A stretch of DNA of 64,000 nt from Aquanectria penicillioides (taxonomy: Eukaryota; Ascomycota; Sordariomycetes; Hypocreales; Nectriaceae), in assembly GCA_003415625.1 (NCBI GenBank), contig PYIU01000006.1:434001-498000 (forward strand), written 5' to 3'. The notes beneath the pieces are model-generated. The model ran no database searches. It had not been told where the DNA came from and was given only the letters and a program-made list of their open reading frames with translations. Below, piece by piece: positions 55,713-64,000 of the stretch (its first letter is position 1; the number at the start of each line of letters is the position of its first letter). Made by a program: the position numbers and the translations under genes.

Positions 55713-57370
55713 ATGAGTTCTCGTAAGTTGTCCTCGTCGCATTGCCCCTTTGCGCTGAGGTGTTGGAGCTCGCATGAGCTTGCAAGCTGGTCTCTTTGAG
55801 CGACCGCGGCACACGACACCATGCGCGCAATTGATGCCACCTCGTCTGAACGCGCTCGGCGACACAGATGCTAACGTGCAACGCGATGAACAGTCCGATT
55901 CCTCGACCTGGTCAAACCGTTCGTGCCGTTCCTCCCTGAGGTTCAGCAGCCGGAGACCAAGATCCCCTTCAACCAGAAGTTGATGTGGACTGCCCTTACT
56001 CTCCTTATTTTCCTGGTCATGAGCCAGATGCCCCTTTACGGCATTGTCTCTTCCGACAACTCGGATCCTCTATACTGGTTGCGAATGGTCATTGCGAGTA
56101 ACCGTGGTACGCTGATGGAGCTTGGTATCACCCCCATCATCTCCTCTGGCATGGTCTTCCAGCTCCTTGCCGGTACCCACATGATCGATGTCAACCTTGA
56201 CCTCAAGTCCGACCGCGAGCTGTACCAGACCGCCCAGAAGCTCCTTGCCTTCATTCTGTCCGCCGGTACCGCCACCGTCTACGTCTTCAGCGGCCTCTAC
56301 GGTCCTCCCTCCGACCTTGGTGCTGGTATCGTCTTCCTCCTGATCCTCCAGCTGGTCGTTGCTGGCATGATTGTTATCCTCCTTGATGAGCTCCTCCAGA
56401 AGGGCTACGGTCTAGGCAGCGGTATCTCCCTGTTCATTGCCACCAACATCTGCGAGTCCATCATGTGGAAGGCCTTCTCTCCTACCACCATCAACACCGG
56501 TCGTGGTCCCGAGTTCGAGGGTGCTGTCATCGCCCTCTTCCACCTCCTCATGACCTGGTCCAACAAGCAGCGTGCTCTCCAGGAGGCTTTCTACCGCCAG
56601 AACCTCCCCAACATCATGAACCTCCTGGCCACCATTGCCGTCTTCGCCGCCGTCATCTACCTCCAGGGTTTCCGCGTCGAGATCCCCGTCAAGTCCTCCC
56701 GACAGCGTGGCGCCCGTGGGTCTTACCCCGTCCGTCTTTTCTACACCTCCAACATGCCCATCATGCTGCAGTCCGCTCTTTCCTCCAATGTCTTCCTTAT
56801 CTCCCAGATGCTCTACTCTCGCTTCTCTGAGAACCTCCTTGTCCGTCTCTTCGGTGTCTGGGAGGCCAAGGATGGCTCTTCGCAGCTCCACGCCGTCTCC
56901 GGTCTCGTTTACTACATGTCTCCTCCTCTGAACCTGAAGGAGGCTCTCCTTGACCCCATCCACATGACCGCTTACGTCGTGTACATGCTTGGCGCCTGCG
57001 CTCTCTTCTCCAAGACCTGGATTGAGGTCTCCGGCTCCAGCCCTCGTGACGTTGCCAAGCAACTCAAGGACCAGGGTCTCGTCATGGCTGGTCACCGTGA
57101 CCAGAGCATGTACAAGGAGCTCAAGCGCATCATCCCCACTGCCGCTGCCTTCGGTGGTGCCTGCATTGGTGCCCTCTCCGTCACCAGCGACCTTCTCGGT
57201 GCCCTTGGCTCCGGTACCGGTACTCTCCTTGCTGTCACGTAAGTTTCCATCCCATTCACTTTGGCTTCCAAGTTCATTAGCTAATAAATCGCAGTATCAT
57301 CTACGGTTACTTCGAAATTGCCGCCAAGGAGGGTGATCTGTCCGGCATGAAGGGCATGATCATGGGCTAA
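55713..57370 (+). CDS. SEC61: Protein translocase Sec61 subunit alpha
   Basis: Channel-forming subunit of the ER translocon, with ten membrane helices. Three exons (55713-55722, 55894-57238, 57295-57370) give 476 residues, the usual family length. The first exon is only 10 nt (MSS plus one base). After a 171-nt intron the sequence continues [43 protein letters not shown], the plug region, and the cytosolic loop with [16 protein letters not shown]. It ends with [20 protein letters not shown]. Codon use is strongly biased to C-ending codons in this gene, as in highly expressed fungal genes. All splice sites are GT-AG and in frame. Confidence 0.97.
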
Positions 57371-60300
57371 TCGGTGTCCATGACGAAACCAATGACGTAG
57401 CCACGAATCATTGGGATCCGAAACGAATCGGACCAAATGTGTATCAACAGAACCCACAGAGAAGAGAAGAGAAAAATAGTTATATAAGGTTTTTCCTTTT
57501 TCCTTTGCAACCAAAAACAAATATTGGGGAGTCGGAGGAGCGAGGTCAATTTGGGTTGGAAAGGGCATTCGGGCGGCGATCTAGGGCTGTCAAGTTTAAA
57601 AACCAAGTATCGTGTCGATCTGTCTTCATGTGTTACCTACAGTTTGGGGAGAAGGAGCCATCATGACGGGAATCCCGTGAGAAGGGTTAGTAATGGGAGC
57701 GCTCCGTGTACCTGCAAGGCTATTTATGAATGACAGAATTTAATGCCAGTGTAATGTTGCGTGAATCGTCTGAGAAAGAACAACACGTTAGTCCTGGATA
57801 TTCGCGCAGCTGTCGTGTCGCAAATGAGGAGGTTGTGATAATTGCCCGTAGCTCTGTGGGTGTGTCGATGAAACCTGATTGTACGTCACCGCCAAGACGA
57901 ACTTGAGCAGCAAGGTCAAAGCAGTGTCCCTCATTTGATTAGCAGCATTGGATGACCGTGAAGAGGCTCGGGTGGGAACTCTGGTGTCTCATGCTGGTCC
58001 AACAAACAAATCGTAGACCACCAACGACCGGTGAAGAGGGGCTGTTGCCAATCGCTGTTGACTAACAACTATGTATGTAGTTTGTGTCCTCATTTTCAAA
58101 CCCGCATGTGATTTCAGTGCAAGTGGATGTGTCATCAAGATGGAAAAGATAAGATGAGACGTACTAGTCTAGGGTAGCACACCCCAGGGTTGTTGACTAG
58201 AGATGGTTGGTTACATGTGAAGCTGACATGCAGCCCTGGTGCTTGCCGAAGGCCATATTGAGAGGCCTTGCTCCTAGGAAAGACATTAGCTGCCAGGGTC
58301 AAATTTTCACGGAGAGGAGAGAGGGGGGGAGAGAATGCAGCAACTTGGGAGTCATCTTGGCCGGCGTCGCAGCAATGTGACAACGTTCAACGCCATCTTG
58401 ACAGTGAATGGCGAACCCAGCCTCGAGAGGATCCTGGGCTTGAAGTCGACTTGCTAGTTGGTTTGAGGACTGTATGTACGCGGACGTATCCAGCTTTCGC
58501 GACCGCGACCCGATTATGGTAACTATCCACCCGCGACTGTCCGTCACGCAGCGCGGGATCTTTCGAACCAGATGTTGTGTTGTGTACGTCAACACAAACA
58601 ACCTTAGGAATGTGGATTCTAGATTTATGTCGGGACGACCACATGTCGGCGCTTGATCTCAAATCACATTGTGTGCTTCAATTGTGCCCTTTCTGTGTGG
58701 GCTGATTGAGGTCTTTCCCTCCATCTTTCACATTACCTCTATCCGCCGTCTCGCACACAGTGAAAAGCTTGCTGGGCCGTTCGTATATCTGCATGTACCA
58801 ATCGTCCAAGATAGGCATCCCGGCGGTGAATCTGGCTGGCCTGTCTGGGATCTCGGGCATCTTTGTGACCAATTGGATTCCCTCAAATGGCAGGTCATGA
58901 AAGCAAGCTACAAGGCCCCCACCCAACGCTTCTGCCATCGAACTATCCCCATCACTCATTGATGCCTCGATCCATCCCAACCCATGCCATTGTTTCTGAC
59001 CTTGCAGTAGCAGGCAGAGAGTTGCAGTAGTTGCAAAGAAAACCCGAGAGGGAAAAAAATGACACCCTGTGACTGAAACTCACGCACGCGCAACCAACGA
59101 GACGACACATATTAGAATAGTCCTAGACTCTTGTGCACCGAGGCACTGGGTTGCCAATTGGCCAGCTGCATGGTACAACACCGAGTGCACATGCAGCACT
59201 CTGCAGCAAGGCCCGAGGGTTATCACGCGGCGACTTCGGGAACCTGGTTACCACACCGCATACGTTTGCGGTTTCGCGAGCGAACAGGTCTCTCATTTAC
59301 ATCCCACTGGGACGACAAGACGACGATGTAGCGCCCAGGCTGCTCCATTGGCCGGTCAAGAGAGTTCGGGACCGGTGTGAGGCAGAATTGTGGGGGTTTC
59401 GGCGGGAGCACTATTCACAACGGCTTGCGGGAGGCGGTAGAGTTGCGGGGACCTGGGACGGACGAGTCAATGGCGGGCCCGGGCCCCATTTACATGACGA
59501 ATTTGCATATGACCTCCGGCAAGTCTCGTCTTGAATAATTGAGCGCATTTGGGTGGAAAGGTCGCGGTGAACCGCCTCTGGGTGGCTGGCCAGGCCAGGA
59601 CCCCGGAAGTTGCAGAGTCATGGGATAGTCCAAGTGGACAAGGGGCAAGACAGCTCGAGGGTCCCTCACCAAAGCGACTGAGCGAGTAAAGCATCAACTC
59701 GGCCCTCCATAAGCCGGCAGAGAAAAAGATAGATCGATTCGAAGACGAAACGCAATGACAGTCATGGCAGCGGGAAGACAAGGGGGCTCAAGCCAGGGTC
59801 AGTTGAGATCGGCAAGCATGTGGTCCCCGGCAATAAGATAAGAGAGGTTTCGCGCATAGGATACGGTACATAGTCCCCGGACGAAACCATCAAAAGGCCC
59901 CCCAAAAGAGGCGCTTAGCGGTGAGTCAGGCCGAGAGTTTACGGGGGTGGAGATGGCTGTCCATTTTCGTAGCGAATCGATATGGGAGGGAAGAAAAAAA
60001 AAAGAAATGTAGCTGCGTGGTTTTCTCTTGCGAGTTACCACCAGGGAACAACGGGGAGCTTGTCCTGAAAGGCGGCCAAGATAAGAAGAGAGTGCAAAGA
60101 GTGAGTAAATAGAATGGCCTTTATGTATGGGCCTGCGTACTGCATTCCCTGTGGGGCAGAGGGAATGCTGTGGATGTTGCACCTTGTGACCGACTCGGGT
60201 GTCGTGCGCAACGAATGTCTCTACGTAGGTAGGTACCTGGTTTTCAGGCACAGAGTAACATGAGCGAGCCTCTGTGTCTTGGTGGTAGTCGACACAGGCC

Positions 60301-61564
60301 AGGGGAAGATAAACCAAATGTTGAAAACGGCCAATAAATAAATAGCCAATGTTGAGTTCATCCTCGGACAGGAGGTCCTGGGTATGCGAAGTGAGACGTC
60401 TTCTCAGATTTCTGTCCCAGGCGCAATAACAATAAACAGGTGAGGCAGGAATGGAACTCGAAACCCCCGATGACGAAGTGGACAGACTGAGCAGCGTAGC
60501 ACTAACAAGGGCAAGGTGCAAGCCTGCAAGGTCGGGAGAGGAGACTCCCCACTTGGGCGAAATACGTTATTCGCAATGTTTTACTTAGTCGGACAATTTT
60601 TTATTTTTTTTTAGAACTACGAGCTTGAACGTTCTTCGGGCATCCACGTGTGGAGGCTCAATTGAAGTTGCAATGATGGTTGGGTTGGGTATCTTACCAT
60701 TCGCTCTCGTGTGATACTGTGGTATGTTCGAGAAGAAAAAAAAAAGAGGCAGATGATGTAGGAGGAGCTATCTAATCGCTTCACTACCATCATAACAGTC
60801 TTTATTTCCAAATACTAATTGATCCGCGCATTTTGCAGGGCAGCATTTCTTCAAGGTTATGTTCATCAGCTGTGCAGTGTCGGCCGTTGATTGTTCCTGG
60901 GTTTCTCGGGTCGGCAGAAGAGTCTCCTGATGACGACACAAGGCAAGGGAACGGACCCAATAACATATACATACCCTGTTCATCATGGTCAAGGCTTCCT
61001 TGTATTCTCTCCATTGTTATTATAGTGGTAGGTTGAATAAGGCCAAAAAAAACTCTGACAGTCCGAGCTGTTGTTACTAGACGCTCGGAGTATCAACTAT
61101 GTCCACCCGTGCTATTTGGATGGGCGTCAGGTACCGAATAACTAACAGACAAGGGCTTCTGCCTTGGTGACCTGAGCCTGACCTGACCTGCCAAGCAGGG
61201 CCTCCACCCACACCCTCAGCTCTACGGACTACAGTTCATCTGGCCTCGCGCAAGCCTGGGTCATGGGGTTGGTCCAGCCGGGGTTCGGTTGTGGACCAGC
61301 GGAACTGGCTGGGTTGCTGCTGCGACGCGCTAAATGCGTTCAGACTGAGCCTTGTGCCGGGGTGGCTTAGGTCTTTCATCTCGTGCTTGCACTGGGCGAA
61401 ATTGGGACTGGAACGTGCTGTGGGAGCGCTGGAGGTAGAGGGGGCCAACTAGCTGGATGGAATGGCGCATTGGTTCTGGGTGACGAGGCACGGGTCGTTT
61501 CGTGCAAAGCTCCGTCGTGGATGGATGAGGTCTTAGACTTCCGGGGCGGTTTGGCAGAGCCGCC

Positions 61565-61582
61565 GGGGGGGGGGGGGGGGGG
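61565..61582 (+). repeat. Run of 18 G
   Basis: An 18-base guanine homopolymer. Length is likely to vary and is difficult to sequence accurately. Confidence 0.85.
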
Positions 61583-62470
61583 CTTGAGCCTTGTGTTTTT
61601 GGTGGCAGGCACTGGGGCCAACGACACCCTGTGACGATGGTGCCCGTCCTGCCATTTCGGGTAGTGCGCCACGCCTCGCTTTGTCCTTTGTAAATAATTT
61701 TATTGGTAAACATTGCTGGGAAGCTGGCAAACACTACAGACTAACGGTTACTATAGCAGGCAGCGCGCGCCTATATCGGTAGAGCCTCTATGTCACGTCA
61801 AGCTCCGGACGAAAATGCTGTGCTCAAGCGCGCATGCGTCAGGGTGCTGTGCATCAAGACATTCGGGGGGCGAGACTCTTGAGCGACGGGTTCGGGGCTT
61901 CGGAACGGTGGGGAGAGACAGGAACAATGACAACCCTGACAAAGAGGAACCAAAAACGAGGGTGGATGGCTAGCAGAAAAAGAAAGCAGACTGGGCTGGC
62001 CATTCGATTGGATCGCGCAGATGGGTCCAACAAACGTGGTCTATCCAGATCTTTCCGTTCTGGCTGGGTTGTCGGGTGGTAGAGCTGCCACTGGCATTTG
62101 ACATGATTTGATTGCTATATACCCACGTTCCTTGTATGCCTCCCTCTACCCACACCCATCTGGTGCCTTCATATTCCCTGCCCTTGATAGGAGGGAAACT
62201 CAAGGGAACATACCCAAGCAATGGTCGGTAACACAAACCGACACCTTATTTCGAGGGGGGACGCACACGCCCTTGTGGTGCCTGGATCATAGGTGGCACT
62301 AGGGCGAAGCCACGAAGGGTGTTTGGGCCCAAGCGATCGGATGAGCAGGTGGTTTTCTACCACAACGATGGGGATGAAACGCGCCAGAATTCAGAATGAC
62401 CTTGGGGACCTGTAGGGTAGAGCGGTGATGAAGGTTGCTGGCACCCCCTCGATATCGAAGCCTCTGTCAC

Positions 62471-62490
62471 GAGGCTTCTCGAGGCTTCTC
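62471..62490 (+). repeat. 10-bp tandem duplication
   Basis: GAGGCTTCTC occurs twice in immediate succession. Confidence 0.85.
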
Positions 62491-63850
62491 GATGTCCTTG
62501 GCATTCGAGTGGATGTAGACGTGATCAACAGGCTCCAAGCGAGACATGAAGACGTTGGATGAGTGTTGTTGATGACGTCTTCAATTGTCGGCACCAAGGT
62601 TGTAACTAACCGCTGGTAATCACTGATGAAAAAGCGGCGACCAGTTGACATGATAGTCGGGACTAGACGTCACTAAGGCGAGCTAGTAGCAGGTAGAGGT
62701 GCGAGTGAAGTAGCGCATCGATGACCTTATCGCGCAGTGCACTAATTGATAAGTTGCATGGTGGTACGTCCGTACAACGGTTCTTGTTGAACCAGGTCTG
62801 ACATCGTTGCACCCACAACCCAGGTTCGTCCAACCCAAATCGTCGTCCAACTAGGTTCTTTTTTCAACGGCCCTGTCAGCGATGTCCCCGCAACTGCACC
62901 GCATTGCATTCTGCATTCTCGCTGCACAACAAGACAGCCCCAGTCGAAGACCCGGCGGTGGATTGGGGGATGGCCCGAGAATAGTGTGGTCGCTCTGCAG
63001 AGCGCGCGCGCACATCATCCACCCTGCCAACGGCGTTTACAGGCACTTCTGCATGCGTTGCCTGGGGTGTGTTCCGCGCGTACATACGGACTACATGGAC
63101 TCTGACTGACCCAGATCCTGGCTGAGAGAGACATCAAACTAGAGGAGAGTATGTTTACACACGCCCAGCACACACAGACACAGACAGACCGGGAGGCGCC
63201 CTCTTGATGTACCGGTACTCGACAATGTTGCATTTCCTCGCCTGACATCACCTTGCCCAACAGTGGCCTCGGTGTTTGCGATTGGAGCGATCGTAGTCAG
63301 GGCCATCAAGTCATTGATTGAGTACAGCAGCTGCTGGGAAAATGCTGGGGAACAGTGATGCCTGGGGAATCCCCAATCTCCAATTGCCATCCCCTGAGGC
63401 TCCACTGCACTAACACAACCACTAACACCGGGGGACTAGTTATCCTAGGAAGTTTTGTTACGTACGTAGAGGGCCAGCAGCTTGCTGGAGAGGAAGTTGC
63501 AGAGACTTGAGACCCTGACGCAGCGAGATCGGTGGCTTAGATTGCAAAGAGACATGAAGATAGTCGGTCTGCTGGCTGACTGGCTTGCGGCGGGCTAGCA
63601 GATATTCAACAACACCGAGAGCAATTTATCAGCTACTCACTCTGCCTACATCATACCTGGGTAAAATCTCGCCCACAAACCGTCGGTGGCTCGTGCTCTT
63701 CGTAGGCTGATGGCCAGGGCCCACCCATGGGTGGTTCTATACCTAGGTAAGCATCTGGCCGCCATCTCTAACACATGCTCCCTGAAGGGCAGCCAAGACG
63801 ACGCAACGCCTGTACCGTGGGTAGCGCTTTGTCCTTGGTAGAGACCGTGG

Positions 63851-63880
63851 CTGCTCTGCTCTGCTCTGCGCTGCTCTCTC
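63851..63880 (+). repeat. CTCTG pentanucleotide microsatellite
   Basis: Several tandem CTCTG-type units, last ones imperfect, in the right-end gene-free stretch. Confidence 0.75.
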
Positions 63881-64000
63881 CAGTCTACGCTGCGCTCCGT
63901 GCCCTTTATTTTGCAGACGTTGGACCGCGGATCCAAGCAACCTTGGCATCTTGCCTGAACTCCCACACGCCCTCTCCTACCCACCCGCCCTCACACCCAC

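Larger units (their letters stand above)
57371..64000. other. Long gene-free stretch at the right end
   Basis: 6.6 kb downstream of SEC61 with no gene I can support. Frames up to 240 codons occur but read through homopolymers and lack any domain pattern. It includes an 18-G run, short tandem repeats and CT-rich stretches. It may be the leader and promoter of a gene beyond the right edge, or hold non-coding transcripts. Confidence 0.45.

Noticed and set aside
56412..57095. 227-codon antisense frame within SEC61
   Set aside because: Shadow of the strongly biased SEC61 codons; SEC61 itself is certain.
60440..60515. tRNA-like or Pol III-like sequence on the minus strand
   Set aside because: A box-A-like TTAGTGCTACG and a box-B-like GGTTTCGAGTTCC are present, but box B has an extra base, the T-stem does not pair and no acceptor stem forms. 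A covariance search (tRNAscan-SE) would settle it.
59799..60521. 240-codon minus-strand frame
   Set aside because: No family resemblance, includes low-complexity segments, and no promoter or intron logic supports it.

Overview
This window looks like nuclear DNA of a filamentous ascomycete, most likely a Sordariomycete and perhaps Hypocreales (an inference from gene content, not tested). Genes are intron-bearing, with short GT-AG introns of about 45-150 nt. Recognisable fungal families include Zn(2)-C6 regulators, a PTH11-type receptor, LCL2 and CorA-like proteins. No rRNA, confident tRNA, transposon or CRISPR array was recognised. Spliced models below were built by hand from frame continuity, splice consensus and remembered family sequence patterns.

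Layout. 1-19.6 kb is mostly conserved: a 5'-truncated Zn(2)-C6 factor with two apparent frameshifts, the phosphatase-1 regulator GLC8, the secretory-pathway factor LCL2, mitochondrial ribosomal protein bL27m, an 839-residue C2H2 plus CENP-C-like cupin protein, a 1338-residue hydrolase-CorA fusion, and a proline/alanine-rich disordered protein. 21.6-40 kb is an accessory-looking block with AT-richer spacers: an NAD-dependent epimerase-like protein, a PTH11-like receptor, an amino-acid permease, a TauD-type dioxygenase, a bZIP factor, a divergent short-chain dehydrogenase, an unknown protein, a divergent Hsp70-like ATPase and a MARVEL-like membrane protein. 41-57.4 kb returns to housekeeping genes (TAF6, SDH3, MOD5, SEC61), with an orphan ORF, a small membrane protein and a second Zn(2)-C6 factor among them. 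Two long stretches, 48.9-53.5 kb and 57.4-64 kb, hold no gene I can support.

How the genes may work together. The housekeeping genes serve unrelated core processes. In the accessory block, permease, dioxygenase, bZIP and dehydrogenase lie next to one another. The bZIP and dehydrogenase diverge from a shared 638-bp region that carries two identical 8-bp palindromes exactly 30 bp apart. That arrangement suggests a small regulated uptake and oxidation module for an amino acid or related acid; this is inference. The most unusual single proteins are the hydrolase-CorA fusion and the C2H2-cupin protein.
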